64,000 nt of DNA from Streptomyces cellostaticus (lineage in GTDB: Bacteria; Actinomycetota; Actinomycetes; Streptomycetales; Streptomycetaceae). Of the stretch, positions 40,980 through 50,106 are shown piece after piece; within the stretch, counting starts at the first letter, position 1; each line of letters begins with the position of its first letter. The DNA lies in the NCBI RefSeq assembly GCF_001513965.1, contig NZ_KQ948034.1, positions 102,091 through 166,090 on the forward strand, read 5' to 3'. The notes under the pieces are model-generated. The model was given only the letters and a program-made list of their open reading frames with translations. It did no database searches and had not been told where the DNA came from. The position numbers and the translations under genes were made by a program.

Positions 40980-41756
40980 TCAGCCGAAGCGGCCGGAGAT
41001 GTAGTCCTCCGTGGCCTGGACCGAGGGGTTCGAGAAGATCCGCTCGGTGTCGTCGATCTCGATCAGCCGGCCCGGCTGCCCGACCGCGGACAGGTTGAAG
41101 AACGCCGTACGGTCCGAGACACGGGCCGCCTGCTGCATGTTGTGCGTCACGATGACGATCGTGAACCGTTCCTTCAGCTCACCGATCAGGTCCTCGATCG
41201 CCAGCGTCGAGATCGGGTCCAGGGCCGAGCAGGGCTCGTCCATGAGCAGCACCTTCGGCTCGACGGCGATCGCCCGCGCGATGCACAGCCGCTGCTGCTG
41301 ACCACCCGAGAGACCCGAGCCGGGCTTGTTCAGCCGGTCCTTGACCTCGTTCCAGAGGTTCGCGCCCTTGAGGGACTTCTCGACGATGTCGCTGAGCTCG
41401 GACTTCTTGTAGCTGCCGTTCAGGCGCAGGCCCGCGGCCACGTTCTCGAAGATCGACATCGTGGGGAACGGGTTCGGGCGCTGGAAGACCATGCCCACCT
41501 CGCGCCGCACCGACACCGGGTCGACACCGGTGCCGTAGAGGTCCTCGTCGTCCAGGAGCACCTTGCCCTCGACGCGGCCGCCGGGGGTGACCTCGTGCAT
41601 ACGGTTCAGCGTGCGCAGGAACGTCGACTTGCCGCAGCCGGAGGGGCCGATGAACGCCGTCACCGAGCGCGGCTCGACGGTCATCGAGATGTCTTCGATC
41701 GCCTTGTGGGAGCCGTAGTAGGCGGTGAGTCCGCTTACGTCGATTCGCTTGGCCAT
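40980..41756 (-). CDS. pstB: Phosphate ABC transporter ATP-binding protein
   Basis: The 258-residue ATPase has Walker A GPSGCGKST (about residue 36), ABC signature LSGGQQQRL, Walker B VLLMDEPCSALDP and H-loop VTHNMQQA. It powers high-affinity phosphate import. It lies last in the pstSCAB operon, 47 bp after pstA. Length matches the family. Confidence 0.97.
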   Translation of the reverse strand: MAKRIDVSGLTAYYGSHKAIEDISMTVEPRSVTAFIGPSGCGKSTFLRTLNRMHEVTPGGRVEGKVLLDDEDLYGTGVDPVSVRREVGMVFQRPNPFPTMSIFENVAAGLRLNGSYKKSELSDIVEKSLKGANLWNEVKDRLNKPGSGLSGGQQQRLCIARAIAVEPKVLLMDEPCSALDPISTLAIEDLIGELKERFTIVIVTHNMQQAARVSDRTAFFNLSAVGQPGRLIEIDDTERIFSNPSVQATEDYISGRFG

Positions 41757-41803
41757 GTCTACTTCACTTCCAGAATTTCAGGCTCGGTCGCTGTATGGCC
41801 GCG

Positions 41804-42862
41804 TCAGCGACCGGTCTTCGGGGCCTTCCAGCGGGCGATACCGCGGGCCACCAGGTTCAGGATCATCACGAAGGCGATCAGCGTGAGGGACGCCGCCCAG
41901 GCGCGGTCGTAGGCCGCGTTGGCGCCGGCGCTCTGCGAATACTGCTGATAGATGTACAGCGGCAGCGACGCCTGCGCACCCTCGAAGGGGTTGTTGTTGA
42001 TGAACGGGTTGCCGAACACCAGCAGCAGCACCGGCGCCGTCTCGCCCGCGATACGGGCGATGGCCAGCATGATGCCGGTGGTGATGCCGCCGATGGAGGT
42101 CGGCAGGACCACCTTCAGGATGGTCCGCCACTTCGGCACGCCGAGCGCCAGCGAGGCCTCGCGCAGCTCGTTCGGAACGAGCTTGAGCATCTCCTCGGTG
42201 GAGCGGACGACGACCGGCATCATCAGGATGGCCAGGGCCAGCGAACCGGCGAAGCCGAACGGCTGCATCTTGAAGATGAGCATCAGGCTGAGGATGAACA
42301 GACCCGCGACGATCGACGGGATACCCGTCATGACGTCGACGAAGAAGGTGACCGCCGACGCGAGGCGGCCGCGCCCGTACTCCACCAGGTAGATCGCGGT
42401 CATCACGCCGATCGGGGCGCCGATCAGGGTGGCGAGGCCGACCTGCTCCAGGCTGCCGATGATGGCGTGGTAGATGCCGCCGCCCGGCTCGGAGTCGGCG
42501 ACGACGCCCATGGAGTGGGTGAGGAAGTAGAGGTTCAGGACCTTCACGCCGCGGGAGATGGTCACCCAGACCAGGGAGACCAGCGGGACGACGGCGATCA
42601 GGAAGGCGACCCACACGAGCGAGGTGGCGACCCGGTCCTTGGCCTGGCGGCGGCCCTCCACGCGGGCGGCGATGCCGTAGGTGCCGAGGATGAAGAGGAC
42701 CGCGGCGATCAGGCCCCACTGGACCTTGGTCAGCCCGCCGGCCAGGCCGATGGCGATCGCCAGCACGATCGAGCCGCCGGCGATGGCCCAGGGCGACCAT
42801 TTCGGGAGGCTGGCGGCCCGCAGCGTGCTGGGGCGCTTGTCGGTGACGGCTGCGGTGCTCAT
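41804..42862 (-). CDS. pstA: Phosphate ABC transporter permease PstA
   Basis: The 352-residue permease has six core TM helices plus two extra N-terminal ones, and the cytoplasmic EAA-like loop RTILKVVLPTSIGGITTGIM. The start overlaps the pstC stop (ATGA). With PstC it forms the channel for phosphate. Confidence 0.95.
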   Translation of the reverse strand: MSTAAVTDKRPSTLRAASLPKWSPWAIAGGSIVLAIAIGLAGGLTKVQWGLIAAVLFILGTYGIAARVEGRRQAKDRVATSLVWVAFLIAVVPLVSLVWVTISRGVKVLNLYFLTHSMGVVADSEPGGGIYHAIIGSLEQVGLATLIGAPIGVMTAIYLVEYGRGRLASAVTFFVDVMTGIPSIVAGLFILSLMLIFKMQPFGFAGSLALAILMMPVVVRSTEEMLKLVPNELREASLALGVPKWRTILKVVLPTSIGGITTGIMLAIARIAGETAPVLLLVFGNPFINNNPFEGAQASLPLYIYQQYSQSAGANAAYDRAWAASLTLIAFVMILNLVARGIARWKAPKTGR

Positions 42863-43866
42863 GCGTTGGCCCCCGAGTACTCCTTGCGGCGGGCGATGAT
42901 CGCGCGGGCCGCGCCGTTGACCAGCAGCGTGATGACGAAGAGCACCAGACCGGAGGCGATCAGCGCGTCCCGGCCCTGCTCGGTGGCCTCACCGAACTTG
43001 CTGGCGATGTTCTGGGCGAAGGTGCCGCCGCCCGGGTCGAGCAGGCTGGCCTGGATGTCGTAGCTCGGGGAGAGCACGGTGGCCACGGCCATCGTCTCGC
43101 CGAGGGCGCGGCCGAGGCCGAGCATCGAGGCGGAGATCACGCCGGAGCGGCCGAAGGGCAGCACCGCCATGCGGACGACCTCCCAGCGGGTGGCGCCGAG
43201 GGCCAGGGCGGCCTCCTCGTGCATCCGCGGGACCTGGCGGAAGACCTCGCGGCTCACGTTGGTGATGATCGGCAGGATCATGATCGCCAGCAGGATGCCG
43301 ACGGTGAGCATCGCGCGGGGGGCGCCGCCGTCCCAGGAGAAGATGCCGGTCCAGCCGAGGTAATCGTTCAGCCAGCCGTACAGGCCCTGCATGTGCGGGA
43401 CGAGGATCAGGGCGCCCCACAGGCCGTAGACGATGGACGGCACCGCGGCGAGCAGGTCGATCACGTAGGCGATCGGACCGCTCAGCTTGCGCGGGGCGTA
43501 GTGGGTGAGGAACAGCGCGATCGCGACGGCGACCGGGACCGCGAGGGCCATGGCGATGATCGAGGAGACGATCGTGCCGAAGGCCAGCACCGCGATGCCG
43601 AAGCTCGGCGGCGTGAGGTTGGTGTTCCACTCGAAGGTGGTCAGGAAGTTGCCGTGGTCCTTGCTGATCGCGAGGGAGGCACGGTAGGTGAGGAAGACCG
43701 CGATCGCGGCCATGACCACCAGCAGCAGGATGCCGGAGCCACGGGAAAGGCCGAGGAAGATGCGGTCGCCGGGGCGGGTCGCGCCACGGCTGTTGCTCTT
43801 CAGCCGGGCCACGTCCGGCTCGGGCGTGGGGGGAGGTGCGTCAGTAGTCTGCGTCGATATGTCCAT
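42859..43866 (-). CDS. pstC: Phosphate ABC transporter permease PstC
   Basis: The 335-residue permease has a soluble N-terminus (MDISTQTTDAPPPTPEPDVA), six TM helices and the coupling loop WEVVRMAVLPFGRSGVISAS. The ATG of MDIST was chosen over an upstream in-frame start without family similarity. It is coupled to pstA by overlap and separated from pstS by a hairpin. Confidence 0.95.
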   Translation of the reverse strand: MDISTQTTDAPPPTPEPDVARLKSNSRGATRPGDRIFLGLSRGSGILLLVVMAAIAVFLTYRASLAISKDHGNFLTTFEWNTNLTPPSFGIAVLAFGTIVSSIIAMALAVPVAVAIALFLTHYAPRKLSGPIAYVIDLLAAVPSIVYGLWGALILVPHMQGLYGWLNDYLGWTGIFSWDGGAPRAMLTVGILLAIMILPIITNVSREVFRQVPRMHEEAALALGATRWEVVRMAVLPFGRSGVISASMLGLGRALGETMAVATVLSPSYDIQASLLDPGGGTFAQNIASKFGEATEQGRDALIASGLVLFVITLLVNGAARAIIARRKEYSGANA

Positions 43867-43959
43867 CGGGGATCTCCGGTCTGCGGAGCCGCTGGGTGAG
43901 CGGCTCGATGGAGCCGCTCCCTTTCGCGGTGACGGCTCCGGGCGGCGGTGCACCGGACG

Positions 43960-43993
43960 GTGCGGCCCGGGTCCGGGAGGAACCGGGCCGCAC
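43960..43993 (-). terminator. Attenuating hairpin between pstS and pstC
   Basis: GTGCGGCCCGGGT (43960-43972) pairs with AACCGGGCCGCAC (43981-43993) with one mismatch. Its place right after pstS suggests partial termination, giving more binding protein than permease. Confidence 0.7.
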
Positions 43994-44005
43994 TCTCGGA
44001 TCAGG

Positions 44006-45130
44006 TCAGCTCAGGCCGGCAATGGTGGTGCGGACCTTGGCGATGATCTCGGAGGGGATGGGAGCGTAGTCGTTCTCCGACAGGACCTTCTGACCGTCCT
44101 CGCTGGCGATGTAGGTCAGGAAGGCCTTGGTGGCGGGCAGGGTGTCCGCCTTGTTGCCCTTGTCGCAGACGATCTCGTACGTCACCAGGGTGATCGGGTA
44201 GGCACCCTCGGCCTTGGTCTTGTAGTCGAGCTTCAGCGTCAGGTCGCTGCCGGTGCCGACGACCTTGGCGGCCGCGATGTCGGCGGTGGCGGAGTCGGTG
44301 GAGGGCTTCACCGGGGCCTTGGCGCCGGTGTCGATCGAGACGGTGTTGATGTCCTTGGCGTAGGACAGCTCGAAGTAGCCGATCGCGCCGGAGTTCTGCT
44401 TGACGCCCTGGGCCACACCGGCGGAGCCGGAGGCCGCCTGGCCGCCCTGCGCCTGCCAGGCCTTGCCGCCGGAGTACTTCCAGTTGTCCGGGGTGGTGGC
44501 GATCAGGTACTTGGTGAAGTTGTCCGTGGTACCGGAGTCCTCGGAGCGGTGGAAGGCCTGGATCTTCAGGTCGGGGAGCTTCGCCTTGGGGTTCAGCTTC
44601 GCGATCGCCGGGTCGTTCCAGTTCTTGATCTTGCTGTCGAAGATCTTGGCGATCGTCGGGGCGTCCAGGACCAGGTTGTCGACACCCGGGACGTTGTAGC
44701 CGAGGGCGATCGGGCCGCCGACCATCGGGAGGTCGATGCCCTGGCCGCCGGAGCAGACCTTCTTGGAGGCGGCGACCTCTTCGGGCTTCAGCGCGGAGTC
44801 CGAACCGGCGAACGCGATCTGGCCCTGGTTGAAGGAGGTGACACCGGCACCGGAGCCGGCACCCTTGTAGTTGATCTGCACGCCACAGGCCTGGGAGAAG
44901 TTCTTGACCCAGGCGTCGATGGCGTTCTTCTGCGCGGAGGAGCCGTCTGCCAGGAGCTGACCCTTGGCGTTGTCGCACTTGATCGAGCCGGCGCTGGTGG
45001 AGGACGACGAGTTGTCCGTCGTCTTCTTGCCCGTGTCGTCGGAGCCGCACGCCGTCAGGGCCAGGGCGCCGGAGACGGCGATCGCACCGAGAGAGAGGGC
45101 GCGCAGCCGGTTCTTGCGCTGAAGCTTCAC
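44006..45130 (-). CDS. pstS: Phosphate-binding lipoprotein PstS
   Basis: The 374-residue lipoprotein has a signal peptide and lipobox LTAC with Cys28. Phosphate-binding motifs include ADGSSAQKN, AGSGAGVTSF and HRSEDSGTT. It delivers phosphate to PstCAB. The GTG start (MKLQRKNRLRALS) has AAGGAA upstream; the longer reading without signal peptide was rejected. PHO box upstream. Confidence 0.96.
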   Translation of the reverse strand: MKLQRKNRLRALSLGAIAVSGALALTACGSDDTGKKTTDNSSSSTSAGSIKCDNAKGQLLADGSSAQKNAIDAWVKNFSQACGVQINYKGAGSGAGVTSFNQGQIAFAGSDSALKPEEVAASKKVCSGGQGIDLPMVGGPIALGYNVPGVDNLVLDAPTIAKIFDSKIKNWNDPAIAKLNPKAKLPDLKIQAFHRSEDSGTTDNFTKYLIATTPDNWKYSGGKAWQAQGGQAASGSAGVAQGVKQNSGAIGYFELSYAKDINTVSIDTGAKAPVKPSTDSATADIAAAKVVGTGSDLTLKLDYKTKAEGAYPITLVTYEIVCDKGNKADTLPATKAFLTYIASEDGQKVLSENDYAPIPSEIIAKVRTTIAGLS

Positions 45131-45449
45131 TGTCGGGAGTTCCTTCCTGGAGCCGCCGCTGTCGGCGGCGTGCGAGGAGTAAGTGCGCGAGCGCATCGAA
45201 GGCCGCACTCCGCACCGTGCACGGCCGAAATTAGGCAGAACAGGTGAAGCCGCCGATGGCCGGAAGTGAACGGGGGGTGAACCCCTGCCGTCGGCCTGGT
45301 TAGGTCACGGAATGCTTACGGGGAGGGCACATGGAGGTTCCGACGGCCGGGTTACACGGACACGTATTCGACGTTCGTTCGCCCGTCCCGGGAACCCTTG
45401 TGCGCATGCCGTCGTCTCGTCCCAGGAGAGGCGAGGAAAGGCGACGGAC
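45131..45449. other. Divergent promoter region of pstS and the flavin oxidase gene
   Basis: This 319-bp region contains the PHO box for pstS and a third, weaker TTCACC-like element (45243-45253). On the other side it has AGGAAAGG before the oxidase start. No other gene was seen. Confidence 0.7.
45261..45282 (-). promoter_or_regulatory. PHO box (PhoP direct repeats) upstream of pstS
   Basis: Read toward pstS, the 11-bp units GTTCACCCCCC and GTTCACTTCCG are adjacent. The sequence GTTCACC is the PhoP direct-repeat core in Streptomyces. It lies about 130 bp before the pstS start. Confidence 0.85.
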
Positions 45450-47009
45450 ATGGAACGGCGAACGTTCATATCGGGCGGCGCGGCCGCACTGGCGGCTACC
45501 GCGCTCACGGGGTGCAGTTCTCGCTCGGGCACGTCCGCCGGGTCCTCGGCGCACGCTCTCTCATCCTCCGGTACGGCACTGAAGACCACCAGTCAGGCCG
45601 CCGCCGCGAACTGGGCGGCCCTCGCCCGCGACCTGGACGGCCCCCTGGTGCGCCCCGGGGACACCACCTGGAAGACGGCCCACCAGCTGTACAACACCCG
45701 CTTCGACGGCCTGAAGCCGGCCGCGGTCGCCTACGTCGCCCACGCCGACGACATCCGTACGACCCTGGCGTACGCCCAGTCCCACCAGATACGGGTGTCG
45801 ATACGCAACGGCGGCCACTCCTACGCGGGCTACTCCTCCGGCGACAACCGCCTCATCCTCGACGTGTCCAAGCTGAACCGCGTCCGCGTGAGCGGCGGCC
45901 AGGCGGTCGTGGGCGCCGGCTCCAAGCTGATCGACGTCTACCGGGCCCTGGGCGCGAAGGGCGTGACCATACCCGCGGGCTCCTGCCCCACCGTCGGCGT
46001 CTCCGGCCTGGTCCTCGGCGGCGGCCACGGTGTCGCCTCCCGCGCCTACGGCCTGACCTGCGACAGCCTGACCCAGGCGACGCTCATCACCGCCGACGGC
46101 ACCCAGGTGACCGCTGATGCGAGCAGCCACTCCGACCTCTTCTGGGCACTGCGCGGCGCGGGCAACGGCAACTTCGGCGTGGTCACCGAGCTGCACTTCA
46201 AGACGCATGCGGCACCGCAGGCGGTGACCGCCTACCTGACCTGGTCCTGGTCCAAGGCGGCCGCGGTGATCAAGGCCTGGCAGGAGTGGGGCCCGACCCA
46301 GCCGGACGAGATCTGGTCCTCGCTCCACCTGTCGAACACCCCCGGCGGCACCCCGTCCATCTCGGTGGCCTGCTTCTCCCTCGGCACCTACGGCGAACTC
46401 CAGAACGCGGTGGACCGCCTGGCCCACCTGGCGCACGCGAACGCCCGGTCCGTGACCCTGCGCCGCCGGGGCTACGAGGAGGCGATGGAGATCTACGCCG
46501 GCTGCTCCTCCTTCTCCACGGACGCCCAGTGCCACCTGCCCGGCTCCACCCCGGGCCGCTCCCCGCAGGGCGCCCTGGGCCGCGAGACCTACGCCGCCCG
46601 CTCCGACTTCTTCGACCACTCCCTGTCCTCGACGGGCATCCAGACCCTGCTGAGGCAGATCGGCTCCGTCCGGGGCGGCGCGGGCAGCATCGCGTTCACC
46701 GCCCTCGGCGGCGCGGTCAACCGCGTCTCCCCCACGGCAACGGCCTTCGTCCACCGCCGCTCCCGCATGCTGGCGCAGTACATCGCGTCCTGGGGTGCGG
46801 GTGCCTCCGGCAGCTCGGCCCAGTCCTGGCTCACGTCGGCCCACGACGCGATGAAGCCGTACGCCTCCGGCGCGGCGTACCAGAACTACACGGACGCGAG
46901 CCTGAGCAACTGGCGCAAGGCGTACTACGGGGATGCGGCCCCTCGCCTGGCCAAGGTGAAGAAGCAGTACGACCCGCAGAGGTTCTTCTCTTACGCGCAG
47001 GGGTTGTAA
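45450..47009 (+). CDS. Secreted FAD-linked oxidase (BBE family)
   Basis: The 519-residue protein has a Tat signal (RRTFISGG) and a lipobox-like ALTGC at Cys22. The FAD domain has RNGGHSYAGYSSGD, where the His (about 122) can bind FAD covalently. SCPTVGVSG, with Cys about 178, fits bicovalent flavinylation as in carbohydrate oxidases. It ends with the BBE domain (YYGDAAPRLAKVKKQYDPQRFF). The substrate may be an oligosaccharide. Tat export fits a folded flavoprotein. Confidence 0.88.
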   Translation: MERRTFISGGAAALAATALTGCSSRSGTSAGSSAHALSSSGTALKTTSQAAAANWAALARDLDGPLVRPGDTTWKTAHQLYNTRFDGLKPAAVAYVAHADDIRTTLAYAQSHQIRVSIRNGGHSYAGYSSGDNRLILDVSKLNRVRVSGGQAVVGAGSKLIDVYRALGAKGVTIPAGSCPTVGVSGLVLGGGHGVASRAYGLTCDSLTQATLITADGTQVTADASSHSDLFWALRGAGNGNFGVVTELHFKTHAAPQAVTAYLTWSWSKAAAVIKAWQEWGPTQPDEIWSSLHLSNTPGGTPSISVACFSLGTYGELQNAVDRLAHLAHANARSVTLRRRGYEEAMEIYAGCSSFSTDAQCHLPGSTPGRSPQGALGRETYAARSDFFDHSLSSTGIQTLLRQIGSVRGGAGSIAFTALGGAVNRVSPTATAFVHRRSRMLAQYIASWGAGASGSSAQSWLTSAHDAMKPYASGAAYQNYTDASLSNWRKAYYGDAAPRLAKVKKQYDPQRFFSYAQGL

Positions 47010-47083
47010 GGGGTTGTAGTTCACACCTGCGGGTGCGTGGGGGCTGATCGCGCCCACGCGGCGGAGCCGCATATCGATACAGC

Positions 47084-47106
47084 CCCGCGCCCCTTCAGGG
47101 CGCGGG
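47084..47106. terminator. Hairpin between convergent oxidase and PAP2 genes
   Basis: CCCGCGCCC (47084-47092) pairs with GGGCGCGGG (47098-47106). It is immediately adjacent to the PAP2 stop. Confidence 0.7.
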
Positions 47107-47811
47107 CTACGCCGCCAGGTCCTTCTCCTCGGACTCCACCGGCTTGCGGGCGCCGGGGACCAGTGCGTCGCGCTGCCCACCGGCGACCGACCGACGCCGG
47201 ACGATCCACCCCGCCCGCGGCGACCGCTCCACCGCCTTCATCAGCGGGGTCAGCAGGGCCGTAGCCAGCGGCGACAGCAGCAGCGCGACTGCCGTACCCA
47301 GGGCGAAGCCTCCGACGACGTCAGTCGGGTAGTGGACGCCCATGTACACCCGGCAGAACCCCTCCAGCAGCGCCAGCCCGATCCCCACGATGCCGAACCG
47401 GCGGTTGGCGACGAAGAGCCCCACCCCCAGCGCCATCGTGATCGTCGCGTGGTCGCTGACGAAGGAGAAGTCCGTCTTGCCGGAGACGAGGACGTCCAGC
47501 CCCCGGTGGTCGACAAAGGGGCGGGGGCGTTCGACGAAGCCCCGGATCGGTACGTTCACCAGCACCGCGATGCCGGCCGCGAGGGGAGCCCACACCAGCG
47601 CGGCGACCGAGGATGCGGCGTCCTCGTCGGCCCGGCGACGCACGGACCACCAGCACCACAGGACCAGCAGCACCATGGCGAGCAACAGCCCGTACTCGCC
47701 CACGAACTCCATGACCCGGTCGAACCAGTGCGGCGCATCCTTGGCCAGGCCATTGATGTCGTAGAGCAGGTCGACGTCGGGGTTCGATCCGGATTCGGCG
47801 AGTACAGCCAT
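47107..47811 (-). CDS. PAP2 superfamily membrane phosphatase
   Basis: The 234-residue protein has about six TM helices and the three PAP2 motifs: VERPRPF, FVSDHA and CRVYMGVHYPTDVVGG. It probably dephosphorylates lipid pyrophosphates such as undecaprenyl pyrophosphate. The ATG of MAVLAESGSN is used; an upstream in-frame extension is Arg-rich. Confidence 0.9.
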   Translation of the reverse strand: MAVLAESGSNPDVDLLYDINGLAKDAPHWFDRVMEFVGEYGLLLAMVLLVLWCWWSVRRRADEDAASSVAALVWAPLAAGIAVLVNVPIRGFVERPRPFVDHRGLDVLVSGKTDFSFVSDHATITMALGVGLFVANRRFGIVGIGLALLEGFCRVYMGVHYPTDVVGGFALGTAVALLLSPLATALLTPLMKAVERSPRAGWIVRRRSVAGGQRDALVPGARKPVESEEKDLAA

Positions 47812-48041
47812 GGTGCTGCGGCCCCTTCGTCGTCTTCCCGGACGCACCTCGTGTGCGTCGCTCCTGCCCCCCGTGGTTCGTAGATCCGCTTCCGCTGCAC
47901 TGCCGCACTGACGTCCGCTCGGCTACGTCAACAGGAACGCACAGCCCCCGTTAATACGTTCCACTCTCCACCGAATGATCACGCAGACGTTATCGAAGAG
48001 AGACTCATCACCGCAGCTCAGGGGGTAGGTTCACGGACTGC

Positions 48042-49043
48042 TCACACCGTCGTGGGGAGCGCTTTTGCGCCATCTTCGGTGACCCGGGTGGCACCGAAGT
48101 AGTCCGGGGTGTCGACCGGGTCGAACCGGATCACGGCACCCGTCCGCGGCGCGTCGATCATGTATCCGCCGCCCACGTAGATCCCCACGTGCCGGATGGC
48201 CCGCGAGTCGGTGAGGTCGTCGGAGAAGAAGACGAGATCGCCGGGGAGCAGCTGGCCCCGGGAGGGGTGCGGGCCGGCGTTGTACTGGTCGTTGGCGACC
48301 CGCGGCAGGGTGATGCCGACCTTGTCGTAAGCGGCCTTGGTCAGACCCGAGCAGTCGAAGCGTCCGCCCTGGTCGGCGGTGCCGTTGCCGCCCCACAGAT
48401 AGGGCGTGCCGAGCCTGCTCTGGGCGAAGGCGATGGCGGCCGCGGCCTGCCGGGTGGGGTCGATCCGCTTGACCGGCGCAGCGAAGCTCTTCTCCAGGCT
48501 GCGGATCCGCTGGACGTAGTTCTGCGTCTCGCTGATGCCCGGCACGCCGCCCGCCCTTATGACCCGGTCGGCGCCCGCGTTGTAGGCGGCGAGCATGTTG
48601 TCGGAGGTGTTTCCGGGGACGGTCTTCACATACCTCGCCAGCTCGCAGTCGTACGAAGCGGCCGATGGAATCGCGTCGTTCGGGTCCCAGATGTCGCGCT
48701 TGCCGTCGCCGTTGCCGTCGATGCCGTGCGTCGCCCAGGTGCTCGGGATGAACTGGGCGATGCCGCGCGCGTCGGCCGGACTGACGACCGTCGGATTCCA
48801 GCCGCTCTCCTGGTACAGCTGGGCGGCGAGCAGCGCCGGGCTGAGCGCGGGACACAGGTTGCCCCACTGCTGCACGAGCTGCTTGTAGGCGCCCGGTACG
48901 GCACCCTTGGCGAGCCCACGGCTGCCCGAGGTCACGTTGTTGACGAGGTTTCCGGCGACGACGTACACCCCGACGACGAGCAGCATGACGAAGCCCATGC
49001 CGAGCCCGACGGCCGCCCCACCGATCACCCATACCTTCCGCAC
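48042..49043 (-). CDS. Bifunctional transglycosylase / NlpC-P60 hydrolase
   Basis: The 333-residue cell-wall enzyme has a TM anchor (residues 8-31). A lytic-transglycosylase-like domain (YQESGWNPTVVSPADARGIA; Glu about 79) is followed by an NlpC/P60 domain with Cys in FDCSGLTKAA (about 230) and His in RHVGIYVG. Such tail-anchored enzymes remodel peptidoglycan and resemble those in actinobacterial conjugation and secretion clusters. ATG start. Confidence 0.92.
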   Translation of the reverse strand: MRKVWVIGGAAVGLGMGFVMLLVVGVYVVAGNLVNNVTSGSRGLAKGAVPGAYKQLVQQWGNLCPALSPALLAAQLYQESGWNPTVVSPADARGIAQFIPSTWATHGIDGNGDGKRDIWDPNDAIPSAASYDCELARYVKTVPGNTSDNMLAAYNAGADRVIRAGGVPGISETQNYVQRIRSLEKSFAAPVKRIDPTRQAAAAIAFAQSRLGTPYLWGGNGTADQGGRFDCSGLTKAAYDKVGITLPRVANDQYNAGPHPSRGQLLPGDLVFFSDDLTDSRAIRHVGIYVGGGYMIDAPRTGAVIRFDPVDTPDYFGATRVTEDGAKALPTTV

Positions 49044-49135
49044 GGTTCAACTTTCCCCCATGCGGACGCCGTTCAAGGCCATTTGGGCAGAGAGTGGCGC
49101 CATTTCACAGGTTGGTGCGCGCGGGTGAGGTGCTG

Positions 49136-49906
49136 TCAGCGAGCGGCGGTCGCGTCCTTGAACAGCTCGGCCGCCTCGCTCCGGAGCACCACGCTGTACG
49201 AGGTGTCCGCCGTCGTCCCGCCCTTCTGGTGGCCGCCGAGGACGCCGACGACCTGGCCGTTGCCGTTGATCCAGGGGCTGCCGCTGGTGCCGCTGGTGAA
49301 CTCGGGGCAGTCGATGCGCTGTTGCGAGCGGCTGTGCAGGGCGGGCTTGTTGGTGCAGGAGATGGGCACCTCGCGGGTGTCGGGGTAGCCGGTGACGGTC
49401 ACGGCGGTCGCACCGGTGGCCACGCCGGTGACGAACCGGTTGCCGCCGACCACGTCCTGGATCCGCTTGCCGCCCAGCTCGTCGATGTACGCGAAGGCGA
49501 GGTCGCTGTCCTCGCTCTGCTCCTTGGCCCACCTGTCGGGCAGGAACCGCTTCCCCACCTTCCACACCCCGTAGGGCGCCTTCCCGTCCCGATACCCCGG
49601 CACGAACACAAGATCCCCGTTGTCCCCGTCCACACAGTGCGCGGCGGTGACGATCAGAGTGTGCTGCGGGCTGCGCACGACCGAGGCGCTGCAGAAGTGC
49701 CCCCCGGCCAGCTTGCCGACCCGGTCCGCGTCGAACAGCGCACCCACCCGCTTGTTCTGGATGGTCACGTCGGCCACGGCCGTGACCCCGAAGGGCCCCG
49801 CCTCGTCAGAAGCGGCGGCCACCGACGCCGAGGTCAGAGCCAGCGTCACCACAGCACACAGCAATGCGGGACGCGAGGTGAGCCAGATGCGTGAGATGCG
49901 CTTCAT
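49136..49906 (-). CDS. Secreted trypsin-like serine protease
   Basis: The 256-residue protein has a signal peptide cleaved near residue 31. It carries the catalytic triad His90 (VTAAHC), Asp135 (EDSDLAF) and Ser208 (SGTSGSPW), with a disulfide at C72/C91. The GTSGS sequence around the Ser differs from the trypsin GDSGG, so cleavage preference may differ. Secreted single-domain enzyme. Confidence 0.9.
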   Translation of the reverse strand: MKRISRIWLTSRPALLCAVVTLALTSASVAAASDEAGPFGVTAVADVTIQNKRVGALFDADRVGKLAGGHFCSASVVRSPQHTLIVTAAHCVDGDNGDLVFVPGYRDGKAPYGVWKVGKRFLPDRWAKEQSEDSDLAFAYIDELGGKRIQDVVGGNRFVTGVATGATAVTVTGYPDTREVPISCTNKPALHSRSQQRIDCPEFTSGTSGSPWINGNGQVVGVLGGHQKGGTTADTSYSVVLRSEAAELFKDATAAR

Positions 49907-50106
49907 CAGGGCTCACTCTCTCCCACGAAGGTGAGAAACCCGTCCCGACTTCACTGAGATTTTCCTGTGAAACCTTCCTATGGCGGGGCTACGCCCTGGC
50001 AGGCGACGTTGTCCAGGCAGGCGTGCGGGCCCTCCACGTCCCGCTCAACGTGGCAACCACCGTACTGTGCGGCCTTCCTTCCCGCCTCCTCACTCGTCCC
50101 ACCGGG

